Assembly: GCF_003865375.1 (NCBI RefSeq)
Contig: NZ_RQVS01000013.1
Span: 33,144-97,143, forward strand
From: Gulosibacter macacae
GTDB lineage: Bacteria > Actinomycetota > Actinomycetes > Actinomycetales > Microbacteriaceae
Length of the DNA stretch: 64,000 bases
Reading direction: 5' to 3'
Shown here: positions 25,868 through 34,034 of the stretch, piece by piece
Numbering within the stretch: position 1 is the stretch's first letter
Layout: each line of letters starts with the position of its first letter
The notes under the pieces: generated by a model
Databases searched by the model: none
What the model saw: the letters and a program-made list of their open reading frames with translations, nothing else
Told to the model about the DNA's origin: nothing
Made by a program: the position numbers and the translations under genes

Positions 25868-26094
25868 TCGTCGACTTCTACGAGCGCCCCGGCTGCCACC
25901 TTTGCGAGGATGCGCTCGCGATCGTCGATGAAGAGACCGCTCGCGCCGGTGCCGAGTTGCGCCGACACAATATTGACGAGGATGCACGCCAGCAGGCCGC
26001 GTACGGCGAACTCATCCCGGTGGTCGTCATCGACGGCGAGCCGCACGCGCAGTGGTTCGTTGAGCGCGAGCGGCTCCGCGCTGCGCTCGCATGA
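25864..26094 (+). CDS. Glutaredoxin-like protein (DUF836 type)
   Basis: The 76-residue thioredoxin-fold protein opens VDFYERPGCHLCEDAL with a CHLC redox pair (Cys13, Cys16) and has the cis-proline in ELIPVVVIDGE. Such proteins act as small thiol oxidoreductases; the partner is unknown. The GTG start overlaps the nhaA stop by 4 bp and its own stop overlaps the next ATG by 4 bp, so translation is coupled throughout. Confidence 0.87.
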   Translation: MIVDFYERPGCHLCEDALAIVDEETARAGAELRRHNIDEDARQQAAYGELIPVVVIDGEPHAQWFVERERLRAALA

Positions 26095-26963
26095 AACTGG
26101 CAATCGCCGCACTCGTTGCCGCCAACCTCTTTTGGGCCGGAAACTTCGTGTTCTCGCCCGCCGCCGTCGCGGAGGTCTCGGCCTTCGGGCTGAGCTTTTG
26201 GCGCTGGCTGTTCGGGCTGCCGCTCATCTTTGCACTTGCGTGGTTCATTGATCGCCCGCGCTGGGGTGAGGTGTTGCGCCGCTGGCCAACGCACCTCGGG
26301 CAGGCGTTCACCGGCCTCGTCGGCTTCTCGGTGTTCACTTACCTCGCGGTGGAGCAGATTTCACCGGTGAACGCCTCGCTCGTGCAGGCGATCAACCCGG
26401 CGATGATTCTCTTGCTTTCGTCGTGGATGCTGCGCTCGCGACCGTTGCGCCAAGAACTTATCGGCATGGCAATTTCGACCGTTGGTGTCGTGATCGTCTT
26501 GCTCGGGCCCGGCGACATTGTCGTCAACCCCGGATCGCTCGGGCTCGGGGTGCTCTACATGGTGCTCGCCGTGATCTGCTGGTCGATCTATACCGTGCGG
26601 GGCCGCGCGGTTGTCGATCCGCCGCTCACGAGTTCCACCATGCAGGTCGCGTTCGCGACACTCATCACCCTGCCGCTCGCCGCAATCTCGGGTGGGCTGA
26701 GTCTCGACATCTCGCCGACGGCGCTTGCGAGCATCCTCTACATTGCGATCTTTGCGTCGGTGGGCGCGCTCGTGGCCTGGAATTTCGGCGTCGCGCGAGT
26801 CGGACCGAACGCTGCCGGCGTCTACCTCAACCTCCTTCCGGTGTTCACCGCACTCCTCGCGGTGCTCTTCGGTGCCCCGCTCACGCTCGCGCAGATCTTC
26901 GGCGGCCTCCTCGTGCTCGGCGGCATGGTGCTGGTCACCCGCGCCTCGCGCGAACGCATGTGA
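26091..26963 (+). CDS. EamA/DMT-family transporter
   Basis: The 290-residue protein has ten predicted membrane segments made of two EamA repeats: the first contains NLFWAGNFVFSP and EQISPVNASLVQAINPAMILLLS, the second FASVGALVAWNFGVARVGPNAAGVYLNLLPVFTALLA. These carriers export amino acids or metabolites. The downstream Lrp-type regulator, 11 bases away, hints at an amino-acid substrate. The ATGA overlap with the upstream gene indicates coupling. Confidence 0.88.
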   Translation: MKLAIAALVAANLFWAGNFVFSPAAVAEVSAFGLSFWRWLFGLPLIFALAWFIDRPRWGEVLRRWPTHLGQAFTGLVGFSVFTYLAVEQISPVNASLVQAINPAMILLLSSWMLRSRPLRQELIGMAISTVGVVIVLLGPGDIVVNPGSLGLGVLYMVLAVICWSIYTVRGRAVVDPPLTSSTMQVAFATLITLPLAAISGGLSLDISPTALASILYIAIFASVGALVAWNFGVARVGPNAAGVYLNLLPVFTALLAVLFGAPLTLAQIFGGLLVLGGMVLVTRASRERM

Positions 26964-26974
26964 GGATGGACGGT

Positions 26975-27439
26975 ATGCAAGGGCGCACACTCGACGACAT
27001 TGACCTCGCGCTATTGCGAGCGCTGCGGCAGGATGCTCGCCGCTCGATTCGGCAGCTCGCCGAAGAAGTGCATATTTCGCGGTCGAGCGCCCACACGCGG
27101 GTGCGGGCGCTCATGGATGCGGGGGTCATCACCGGCTTTTCGACTGACGTCGATCTCGGCAAGGCAGGTTTGCCAGTGCACGCGGTGCTTGCGATTGATA
27201 CCGGAGCGACGCCTGCTGGGAGCGAGCTCGCGACCGAGCTTGCGAGCATCCCATTTGTGTCGAAAGTGCTCACGATCGCTGGCGACGTCGACTACATCGT
27301 CGAAATTTCGGCGCCGAGCCACGAGGTGCTCAGTGAAATTGTGCTGCGCGGCGTACTCAAACTGCCGGGCGTCACCTCGGTGCGCACGCACCTCGTGATT
27401 GCCGAGCGGGCTCGCGATCCCCTGGGGGCGGTGGACTGA
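26975..27439 (+). CDS. Lrp/AsnC-family transcriptional regulator
   Basis: The 154-residue protein has an N-terminal HTH (LDDIDLALLRALRQDARRSIRQLAEEVHISRSSAHTRVRALMDAGVI) and a C-terminal RAM ligand domain with AGDVDYIVEI. Lrp proteins sense amino acids and often control the adjacent exporter, here the EamA gene. GAGGA at 26962-26966 gives 8-base spacing to this ATG; ATG 26966 is the alternative. It is the last gene of the nhaA operon and also lies just before a branched-chain-type dehydrogenase locus. Confidence 0.88.
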   Translation: MQGRTLDDIDLALLRALRQDARRSIRQLAEEVHISRSSAHTRVRALMDAGVITGFSTDVDLGKAGLPVHAVLAIDTGATPAGSELATELASIPFVSKVLTIAGDVDYIVEISAPSHEVLSEIVLRGVLKLPGVTSVRTHLVIAERARDPLGAVD

Positions 27440-27475
27440 GCTGGCGCAGGCGCAGGGTGATCCGCGTGGGGGCCG

Positions 27476-27542
27476 TTGCGCGATCTGCACTTTTGGGTTC
27501 ATTGATGCGCTGTGGAGGGTCAAAGACCCCAAAAGTGCAGAT
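27476..27542. repeat. Repeat family D, copy 1 (stem-loop)
   Basis: ATCTGCACTTTTGGG (27483-27497) pairs perfectly with CCCAAAAGTGCAGAT (27528-27542) around a 30-base loop. The left end TTGCGCGATCTGCACTTTT (27476-27494) is repeated exactly at 28521-28539 on the other side of the next gene. Confidence 0.85.
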
Positions 27543-27609
27543 TCCGTAACCGCGACCGCCACGGCTGTGGAAACTGATCCATCCACAGACCCAGACCTGG
27601 ACGGACCAA

Positions 27610-28509
27610 TTGGCCAACTTATGGGCCAATCCTGGCGCCGTGAACTTGGCACAACGCTTCACCGCGCATGGCGGCACGATGACAACTCGGATGCTTCGGG
27701 AAGTTGGATACTCGACACGGCAATTGCAGAGCCTGGTCGCGTCGAAACAGCTACTGCGAGTACGGCCAGGGCTGTACTCGCATCCGCAAATTCAGTGGTC
27801 CTCGGTTGGCCGAGCACGTGCATTGGGTGGCGCCGTGAGCTGTGTCAGCCGACTGAAGGAACTTGGCGTCTGGACGCCGCAAACGAGTCAACTTCACTTG
27901 CGCGTGCCAAGGCACACGAGAGAAGGATGGTCCCGGGACCCGCGAGTGCAACGATGCGCCAAGGGTGCACATCTCCACACGCATGCCGATGCCATCACCA
28001 GTCCCATTGATGACCTCGCCACTTCCTTGCATGTTGCGTCGAAGTGCGTTGACCGGATTGAACTCGTGGCGATGCTCGACTCCATGCTGCGATCGGGCAT
28101 GGCTTCGCGCTACGCGCTCGAGACGCACGCGGATGCGGGAAATGCGGCGATGCGTTGGGCTGTAGCGGAACTTGATTCGCGTTCCGGGTCAGGAGTCGAG
28201 TCGATCGTTCGCACTCACCTGAAGCGCATGAGACTCCGCTTCGACATTCAGGTGCGGATCGGAGTCTGGCCGGTGGACGTGCTCATCGGTAACTGGTTGG
28301 TCATCGAGATCGATGGGTTCGAGTACCACTCAGGTGAATCCGACTTCGGTCGGGACCGCCGCAAGGACCGCGAGTTGCATGGCATGGGGTACACGGTCCT
28401 GCGCTTTACCTACTGGGATGTGGTGTTGCGGTGGGAGGAGTGCGAACGGCAGATTCTGGAATTTGTTCGGGCGGGGCGGCACTTGAGGGGGTCCAAAGCG
28501 GTTGGTTAG
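27610..28509 (+). CDS. AbiEi-like winged helix fused to a DUF559/Vsr-like nuclease domain
   Basis: The N-terminal half of this 299-residue protein resembles type IV antitoxin AbiEi regulators: FTAHGGTMTTRMLREVGYSTRQLQSLVASKQLLRVRPGLYS. The C-terminal 110 residues resemble the DUF559 PD-(D/E)xK-like fold: VDVLIGNWLVIEIDGFEYH, then FGRDRRKDRELHGMGYTVLRFTYWDV. No AbiEii toxin gene is adjacent. The start is uncertain: TTG 27610, GTG 27640 or ATG 27682, none with a good ribosome site. The gene is bracketed by family D repeats, which suggests a mobile or horizontally gained cassette. A role in defence is possible but unproven. Confidence 0.75.
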   Translation: MANLWANPGAVNLAQRFTAHGGTMTTRMLREVGYSTRQLQSLVASKQLLRVRPGLYSHPQIQWSSVGRARALGGAVSCVSRLKELGVWTPQTSQLHLRVPRHTREGWSRDPRVQRCAKGAHLHTHADAITSPIDDLATSLHVASKCVDRIELVAMLDSMLRSGMASRYALETHADAGNAAMRWAVAELDSRSGSGVESIVRTHLKRMRLRFDIQVRIGVWPVDVLIGNWLVIEIDGFEYHSGESDFGRDRRKDRELHGMGYTVLRFTYWDVVLRWEECERQILEFVRAGRHLRGSKAVG

Positions 28510-28520
28510 GGAGGGCCTTG

Positions 28521-28592
28521 TTGCGCGATCTGCACTTTTCGCGTCGATGTGGTCTCTGGTGGGGTCATCGGGGCGCAAAACGCAGATCGCGC
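28521..28592. repeat. Repeat family D, copy 2 (stem-loop)
   Basis: GCGCGATCTGC (28523-28533) pairs with GCAGATCGCGC (28582-28592), extended by CTTTTCGCG against CGCAAAACG-like sequence with a few mismatches. The first 19 bases are identical to copy 1 at 27476, so the two copies form a direct repeat around the AbiEi/DUF559-like gene. Confidence 0.8.
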
Positions 28593-28600
28593 GACATTGG

Positions 28601-28660
28601 CCAACTGGCTCGAGGGGAAGCCTTCCGCCGGACAACTGGCCGCTCCAGCCGGACAATTGG
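28601..28660. repeat. Short tandem words with CAATTGG core
   Basis: CCAACTGG (28601-28608), CCGGACAACTGG (28628-28639) and CCGGACAATTGG (28649-28660) occur in the spacer before the dehydrogenase operon. The last two are 21 bp apart, the same period as family B, and a related GGACCAATTGGCC lies at 27603-27615. Confidence 0.45.
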
Positions 28661-28724
28661 ACCACTCGCCCCTAAGTGCCGAACGCCGCTGGAGAACACA
28701 GCCAGAAGGCTCCAATCTCTTCAC

Positions 28725-29906
28725 ATGCACGACAACGACGTCTCTGTGGTCGACCGACGCGGGCCGGCCATCCCCGAAGCCCAAGCGATCGCCGCCCACG
28801 AGGCGATGCTCGCGCAACTTCCCGGCGCCCAGCCCATCCGGCTCATCGACGAACTTGGCGCGGTCGACGAAAGTGACCTGTCCGTCGGCTACCAACTGCC
28901 CGACGATGACACCCTGCTCGACGCGTACCGTCGCATGGTCATTGCCCGCCGCTGGGACACCCAGGTCACCGCCCTCACCCGTCAGGGCCGCCTCGCGACC
29001 TATCCCTCGGCCCTTGGTCAAGAGGCCGGCGAGATCGGCTCGGTCATGGGCGTCGAAGACCAAGACTGGCTCTTCCCGACCTACCGCGACACGATTGCGC
29101 TCCTCACCCGCGGCATGCAGCCGAGCGAGATTCTGCCGTTCTTCCGCGGCGAGTGGCATGTGAGCTACGACCCGCACGCGCACCGCATCTCGAACCAGAC
29201 GACGCCGCTCGCGACCCAGGCGCTGCACGCCGTCGGCTTCGCGCACGCTGAGCGCCTGCAGGGCCGCGACACTGTCGCGCTCACCTACCTCGGCGATGGC
29301 TCCACGAGCGAGGGCGACGCCCACGAAGCGATGAACTTCGCCGCCACCTGGAACGCGCCCACCGTGTTCTTCGTGCAAAACAACCAGTACGCGATCTCAG
29401 TGCCGATCGACCACCAGACCAAGTCGCGCTCCATCGCCGACCGCGCCGCCGGCCTCGGCATGCGCGGCGTCTGGGTCGATGGCAACGACGTCGCCGCGGT
29501 CATCGCGGTCGTGCGCGATGCGGTTGCCCGGGCGCGTCGCGGCGAGGGGCCGACGCTCATCGAAGCGCGCACCTACCGCCTCGAAGCGCACACGAACTCG
29601 GATGACCCCACCCGCTACCGCGAAAAGCTCGAGCAAGAGCGCTGGGGCTTTGCCGACCCGATTTCGCGGCTCGCTGCCTACCTGCGCGCAAAGGATCTCC
29701 TCACCGACGCCGTCGAAGAAGAAATCACCGCCGCCGCGGAAGAACTCGCCGCCGCCACCCGCGATGCCATGAACGCCACCCCAAACCTCGACCCGCTCGA
29801 GATGTTTGACCACGTCTATGCGACGCCGCGCGCATCCCTGCTTGAACAGCGCGCCGCGCTCGAAGCCGAAATTGCCCAGCACGAAACCGAGGAGCTTGCG
29901 TCATGA
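28725..29906 (+). CDS. bkdA: 2-oxoacid dehydrogenase E1 alpha subunit (branched-chain or pyruvate type)
   Basis: E1 alpha with E1 beta decarboxylates a 2-oxoacid on thiamine diphosphate and passes the acyl group to E2. The 393-residue protein has the ThDP motif GDGSTSEGDAHEAMNFAATWNAPTVFFVQNN (about residues 189-219), YPSALGQEA, and the phosphorylation-loop region RTYRLEAHTNSDDPTRYR. The ATG was chosen because upstream codons run into repeats. The substrate is not certain: branched-chain oxoacids fit the E2 type and the nearby Lrp gene, but pyruvate cannot be excluded. No E3 gene is in the window. Confidence 0.88.
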   Translation: MHDNDVSVVDRRGPAIPEAQAIAAHEAMLAQLPGAQPIRLIDELGAVDESDLSVGYQLPDDDTLLDAYRRMVIARRWDTQVTALTRQGRLATYPSALGQEAGEIGSVMGVEDQDWLFPTYRDTIALLTRGMQPSEILPFFRGEWHVSYDPHAHRISNQTTPLATQALHAVGFAHAERLQGRDTVALTYLGDGSTSEGDAHEAMNFAATWNAPTVFFVQNNQYAISVPIDHQTKSRSIADRAAGLGMRGVWVDGNDVAAVIAVVRDAVARARRGEGPTLIEARTYRLEAHTNSDDPTRYREKLEQERWGFADPISRLAAYLRAKDLLTDAVEEEITAAAEELAAATRDAMNATPNLDPLEMFDHVYATPRASLLEQRAALEAEIAQHETEELAS

Positions 29907-30928
29907 CCGCCACCCTGAGCCCCAGTGCGGCAAACGAGACCGCGACGCCCGCGACTGAAAAGCTCACCATGGCCGGTGCCTTGGGTGCCGCCCTGCGTGA
30001 CGCCCTCACCGATGACCCGAGCGTCGTGATTTACGGCGAAGATGTCGGCCCCCTCGGTGGCGTCTTCCGCGTCACCGATGGTCTCGCGGCTGACTTTGGT
30101 CCCGAGCGGGTGTGGGATTCCCCGCTCGCCGAGTCGGGCATCGTCGGCACCGCGATCGGCATGGCGATGGCCGGGATGCGTCCGGTCGTCGAGATGCAGT
30201 TCGACGCGTTCTCGTACCCCGCCTTCGAGCAGGTGGTCTCGCACGTCGCGAAGATGCGTAACCGCACCCGCGGCGCGGTGGAATTGCCGATGGTGATCCG
30301 CATCCCCACCGCCGGTGCGATCGGTGGCGTCGAGCACCACAGCGACTCCTCCGAGGCCTACTGGGCGTCGACCCCGGGCCTCACGGTGGTCATGCCGTCG
30401 AACCCGGCTGATGCCTACTCGATGCTTCGCCAGGCGATTGATTCGCAGGATCCGGTCGTGTTCATGGAGCCGAAGAGCCGCTATTGGATGCGCGGGGAAG
30501 TTACCCGCGGCGCCGACGCCGAACTGCCGCTCTCGAGCGCCCGCGTCGTGCGCGAGGGCACCGATGTGACGCTCATTGCCTATGGCGCCTCGGTGCGCAC
30601 GGCGATGGATGCGGCCACCCGCGGTGCCGAAGAGGGCCTGTCGGTCGAGGTGGTCGATCTGCGATCGCTCTCGCCCTTCGATGACGAGACCGTGTCGGCC
30701 TCGGTGCGTAAGACTTCGCGCGCCGCGGTCATCCACGAAGCCGCGCAATTCGGCGGATATGGCGCCGAAGTTGCGGCGCGCGTGACCGAGCGCAATTTTC
30801 ACTGGCTGGATGCGCCGATCCTGCGAATCGCTGGGTTCGACACGCCCTATCCCTCGCCGAAGCTCGAGGAGTTCTATCTGCCGACCGCTGAGCGTGTGCT
30901 CGCGGCTCTTGACACCTGGGAGTGGTGA
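29903..30928 (+). CDS. bkdB: 2-oxoacid dehydrogenase E1 beta subunit
   Basis: The 341-residue partner of E1 alpha shows the transketolase-like fold: VVIYGEDVGPLGGVFRVTDGL with the catalytic Glu, FDTPLAE-like WDSPLAESGIVGTAIGMAMAGMRPVVEMQFDAF, and the C-terminal half with EVVDLRSLSPFDDETV and VIHEAAQFGGYGAEVAA. It overlaps E1 alpha by 4 bp and the E2 gene by 1 bp, so the three are produced together. Confidence 0.92.
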   Translation: MTATLSPSAANETATPATEKLTMAGALGAALRDALTDDPSVVIYGEDVGPLGGVFRVTDGLAADFGPERVWDSPLAESGIVGTAIGMAMAGMRPVVEMQFDAFSYPAFEQVVSHVAKMRNRTRGAVELPMVIRIPTAGAIGGVEHHSDSSEAYWASTPGLTVVMPSNPADAYSMLRQAIDSQDPVVFMEPKSRYWMRGEVTRGADAELPLSSARVVREGTDVTLIAYGASVRTAMDAATRGAEEGLSVEVVDLRSLSPFDDETVSASVRKTSRAAVIHEAAQFGGYGAEVAARVTERNFHWLDAPILRIAGFDTPYPSPKLEEFYLPTAERVLAALDTWEW

Positions 30929-32400
30929 TGACGACGTCAACTGCGCAGCTGCGCGAATTTAAGCTGCCCGACCTCGGTGAGGGACTCACCGAGGCGACCA
31001 TTGTGAACTGGCATGTGGCGGTGGGCGACACCGTGTCGATCGACCAGATCATTGTTGAGGTCGAGTCGGCGAAGGCGGTTGTTGAGTTGCCGGTGCCGTT
31101 TGCGGGCACGGTTGCTGAGCTGTGCGGCGGTGTCGGAGATGTGATTGAGCTCGGCGATGTGCTCATTCGCGTTGCCGAGGAGGGTTCGCGTGCTGAGGCT
31201 CCCGAGCGTGCTGAGGCTCTCGAGCGTGCTGAGGCTCTCGAAGCACCGCGCGAAGAGGATGCGGTTTCGTCTGAGTACTCGGGTGCCGTCCTCACCGGCT
31301 ACGGACTCAAGGAGTCGACGGTGCGCTTGGCGCGACCGGAAGGCGGGCGCTTCAAGAAGCGGTCGAAGTGTGATGTGGGTGGTGGTGCGGGTGGTCTCGA
31401 TACGCGCTCCGCGCTACTCGACCAGCCAATCGGCGATGAAAACCTGGGTGGTCGAGTAGGCCGCAGGCCGGATCGAGACCACGACGCCAACCTCATCGAC
31501 GAGTCGCGCAACTCGCCCGTGATGTCGCCACTCGTGCGCCGCGAGGCAAAGCAGGCCGGCTTTGACGCACGTCACCTGGCCGGGAGCGGCCGCAACGGGC
31601 TCGTGGTGCGAGCTGATGTTGAGGCTGCCGTGGCGGTGCTCGGTGGCGCTTCGAGTGCCTCAGCGCACGAGGCGAGTGCCGCAGCTTACGAGTCAGCGCA
31701 CGCCGTCGGCGAAGACACTCGCATCCCGGTCACTGGGATGCGCGCACTGGTCGCCGAGCACATGGCCGAATCCCACGCCTCGGTACCCAAGGCGACGATC
31801 TGGCTCGACGTCGACGCGACGCCGCTGCTCGATCTGCGCGCCCAACTCCAGCAGGCCACCGGCGAGAAGTTCAGCCTCACCACGCTCATCGCGCGCATCG
31901 TCGTGGCCGGACTCGCGCAGCATCCGCGCCTCAATGCATCCTTCGATGCCAAGGCCAACGAGATCGTCGAGCACGCCGCCATCAACCTCGGCGTCGCCGC
32001 GCAGACTCCGCGTGGCCTCACCGTGCCGGTCGTGCACGGTGTTGAGCAGATGAACCTGCGCGAATTGCGCGAGAGGATCGGCGAGATCGTCGAAGAGTCG
32101 AAGCGTGGGAACTTCCCGCCCGCAAAGCTTGCCGGTGGCACCTTCACGCTCAACAACTATGGCGGCTTCGGTGTCGATGGCGCCTCGCCGATTATCAACC
32201 TGCCGCAGGCGGCGATGCTCGGCATCGGGCGACTCAAGGAGCGTCCATGGGTCGTTGATGGCGAACTTGCGGTGCGCAAGGTGATGACGGTGAGCTTCGT
32301 GTTCGATCACCGCGTGTGTGACGGGGATGCGGCGAGCGCCTTCCTCACGTTCGTCACCGATCGCATCGAGCGCCCGGCGTTGCTGTTCGCCGACCTGTAG
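30928..32400 (+). CDS. bkdC: 2-oxoacid dehydrogenase E2 (dihydrolipoamide acyltransferase) with repeat-derived linker
   Basis: E2 is the core of the complex. Residues 1-85 form a lipoyl domain with the lipoylated lysine in VESAKAVVEL. The peripheral-subunit (E1/E3-binding) domain is SPLVRREAKQAGFDARHLAGSGRNGLVVRADV. The catalytic domain ends with the HRVCDGD active site. The first linker is abnormal: three 18-bp repeats encode (RAEAxE)3, and residues about 154-185 (GGLDTRSALLDQP to RRPDRDHDA) are the translation of a family A palindrome. The second linker contains a family E word (ASSASAHEASAA). The reading frame stays open throughout. The ATG shares one base with the E1 beta stop. Confidence 0.92.
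   Translation: MTTSTAQLREFKLPDLGEGLTEATIVNWHVAVGDTVSIDQIIVEVESAKAVVELPVPFAGTVAELCGGVGDVIELGDVLIRVAEEGSRAEAPERAEALERAEALEAPREEDAVSSEYSGAVLTGYGLKESTVRLARPEGGRFKKRSKCDVGGGAGGLDTRSALLDQPIGDENLGGRVGRRPDRDHDANLIDESRNSPVMSPLVRREAKQAGFDARHLAGSGRNGLVVRADVEAAVAVLGGASSASAHEASAAAYESAHAVGEDTRIPVTGMRALVAEHMAESHASVPKATIWLDVDATPLLDLRAQLQQATGEKFSLTTLIARIVVAGLAQHPRLNASFDAKANEIVEHAAINLGVAAQTPRGLTVPVVHGVEQMNLRELRERIGEIVEESKRGNFPPAKLAGGTFTLNNYGGFGVDGASPIINLPQAAMLGIGRLKERPWVVDGELAVRKVMTVSFVFDHRVCDGDAASAFLTFVTDRIERPALLFADL
31189..31242 (+). repeat. Three tandem 18-bp repeats inside the E2 gene
   Basis: CGTGCTGAGGCTCTCGAG is present three times in a row with one or two changes, each encoding Arg-Ala-Glu-Ala-(Pro/Leu)-Glu. 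The unit matches the intergenic family E word, for example CCTGAGGCTCTCGAAGGG near 2461. Confidence 0.85.
31391..31482. repeat. Repeat family A, copy 3, inside the E2 coding sequence
   Basis: GTGGTCTCGATACGCGC and CTACTCGACCAGCCA on the left face GGTGGTCGAGTAGG and GATCGAGACCAC on the right, the same architecture as the intergenic copies. It is read in frame in the linker between the lipoyl and binding domains. Confidence 0.9.
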
Positions 32401-32421
32401 GAGGGGTGACCACCCCGCCAT

Positions 32422-32449
32422 AGTATTCGTTTGCATACTCGCGTAAGGT
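32422..32449. promoter_or_regulatory. Operator-like inverted repeat and -10 box before the DHA2 exporter
   Basis: AGTAT (32422-32426) and ATACT (32435-32439) form an inverted repeat with 8 bases between the arms. A TAAGGT box follows at 32444-32449. TetR or MarR repressors of exporters commonly bind such sites; no regulator gene is adjacent. Confidence 0.4.
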
Positions 32450-32498
32450 AGCTCGGTTACGTCCGACCGTGTCGGGCGACAAATCGAAAGAGTATGTG

Positions 32499-34034
32499 AT
32501 GACGAACCAGCGCGACCACGACGACACGTCAACGGGAGCCGTTCAAGTACCCGGGCCCATCACCGGCCCAATCAACACGATGCCAACCGCCGAAGAGCAA
32601 GAAAAGCTCACTGGCCGCGTCGTCCCGGTCATGACGGTGCTCGTCGTGACCGCGTTCATGATGATCCTCAATGAGACGACGCTTGGCATTGCCATCCCGC
32701 ATCTCATGGCCGACTTTGAAGTCACCCAGACGACCGCCCAGTGGCTGTCGACCGGCTTCATGCTCACGATGGCGATCGTGATTCCGGCGACCGGATTCAT
32801 CATTCAGCGCTACACCACCCGCGCGATCTTCATGTTCGCGGTGGGATCGTTCATCCTCGGCACCCTACTCGCGGCGCTCGCCCCGACCTTCGCGGTCATC
32901 GTCGTTGCCCGGGTGCTCCAGGCCATCGGCACGGCGATCATCATGCCGCTGCTCATGACGACGATGCTCACCTCGGTGCCCGTGCAACACCGCGGCACCG
33001 TGATGGGTTTCATTTCGGTGGTCATCTCGGTCGCCCCGGCAATCGGCCCGAGCGTCTCGGGCCTCATCATTCAAGCGCTTGACTGGCGCTGGATCTTCTT
33101 CATCATGCTGCCGCTCGCGGTGATCGCGCTCGTGCTCGGTCTCATCCTCATCCGCACCGACGAAGACATCATCGGCGCGCGCATCAGCATCCCGTCGCTA
33201 CTCATCTCAGCCGTTGCCTTCGGCGGCATCGTCTACGGTCTCTCGACCATCTCTGAGGTGTTCGCGGGCAACTGGTTGCCGGTCGTCGTGCTCGCCGCGG
33301 GCGCCATCGCGCTCGTGATCTTCGTGATCTACCAGAACCGACTCACCCGCACCGGCACGCCGCTCCTCGATTTCCGGCCGTTCCGCTCGCGCAACTACAC
33401 CGTCGCCGTGATCGTCGTGATGATTGCGATGGCCTCAATCTTCGGCACCATCATCGTCATGCCGCTCTACCTGCAGCTTGGTCGCGGTCTCTCGGTGCTG
33501 GATGCGGGGCTGCTCTTGTTGCCCGGCGGTCTCGTCATGGGCCTGGCAGCGCCGTTCATCGGTCGCATCTACGACAAGGTCGGGCCGCGCCCGCTCGTGA
33601 TCCCCGGCACCGTCGTCGTCTCAGCAGGCATCTTCCTCATTTCGATGCTCGGGGACAACACTCCGCTGTGGGAACTCACCGCATTCCACGTGCTCATGAG
33701 TGTCGGCATGTCGATGCTCATGACCCCGCTCATGACCGCCTCGCTCGGCTCGCTGCCGCGCCCGCTCTACTCGCACGGTTCGGCGATTATGAACACGCTG
33801 CAGCAGCTCGCGGGCGCCGCGGGCACTGCCGTGTTTATCGCGGTGCTCGCGATCGGCGCTGGTGCTGCCGAAGCTCGGGGGCTGGATGCGGCAGCCGCGC
33901 AAGTCGAGGGCGCACAGCACGCTTTCCTCGTGGGTGGCTTTGTGAGTCTCGTGGCCGTGGCGCTCTCACCGCTCGTCAAAAAGCCGGTTGACGACCCGGA
34001 TGCGCAGTTCGCGCTCGAAGCGGCGGCACGCTAG
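32499..34034 (+). CDS. MFS exporter, DHA2 (EmrB/QacA) type
   Basis: This 511-residue protein has 14 predicted membrane segments. DHA2 landmarks are LNETTLGIAIPHLMADFEVTQTTAQWLSTGFMLTMAIVIP at the start, RVLQAIGTAIIMPLLM, and GPSVSGLIIQALDWRWIFFIMLP in TM5 (motif C). Such proteins are proton-driven multidrug exporters. AAAGAG lies just upstream of this ATG; an earlier in-frame GTG at 32469 has no ribosome site. The stop overlaps the convergent DUF1345 gene by 4 bp. Confidence 0.92.
   Translation: MTNQRDHDDTSTGAVQVPGPITGPINTMPTAEEQEKLTGRVVPVMTVLVVTAFMMILNETTLGIAIPHLMADFEVTQTTAQWLSTGFMLTMAIVIPATGFIIQRYTTRAIFMFAVGSFILGTLLAALAPTFAVIVVARVLQAIGTAIIMPLLMTTMLTSVPVQHRGTVMGFISVVISVAPAIGPSVSGLIIQALDWRWIFFIMLPLAVIALVLGLILIRTDEDIIGARISIPSLLISAVAFGGIVYGLSTISEVFAGNWLPVVVLAAGAIALVIFVIYQNRLTRTGTPLLDFRPFRSRNYTVAVIVVMIAMASIFGTIIVMPLYLQLGRGLSVLDAGLLLLPGGLVMGLAAPFIGRIYDKVGPRPLVIPGTVVVSAGIFLISMLGDNTPLWELTAFHVLMSVGMSMLMTPLMTASLGSLPRPLYSHGSAIMNTLQQLAGAAGTAVFIAVLAIGAGAAEARGLDAAAAQVEGAQHAFLVGGFVSLVAVALSPLVKKPVDDPDAQFALEAAAR

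Noticed and set aside
27610..28509. A complete AbiE toxin-antitoxin pair
   Set aside because: Only an AbiEi-like domain is present. No nucleotidyltransferase (AbiEii) gene lies on either side.
28725..32400. A dihydrolipoamide dehydrogenase (E3) gene completing the dehydrogenase operon
   Set aside because: The operon stops after E2 and the next gene is a DHA2 exporter. No E3 with its disulfide motif is found in the window; fprA is a different flavoprotein.
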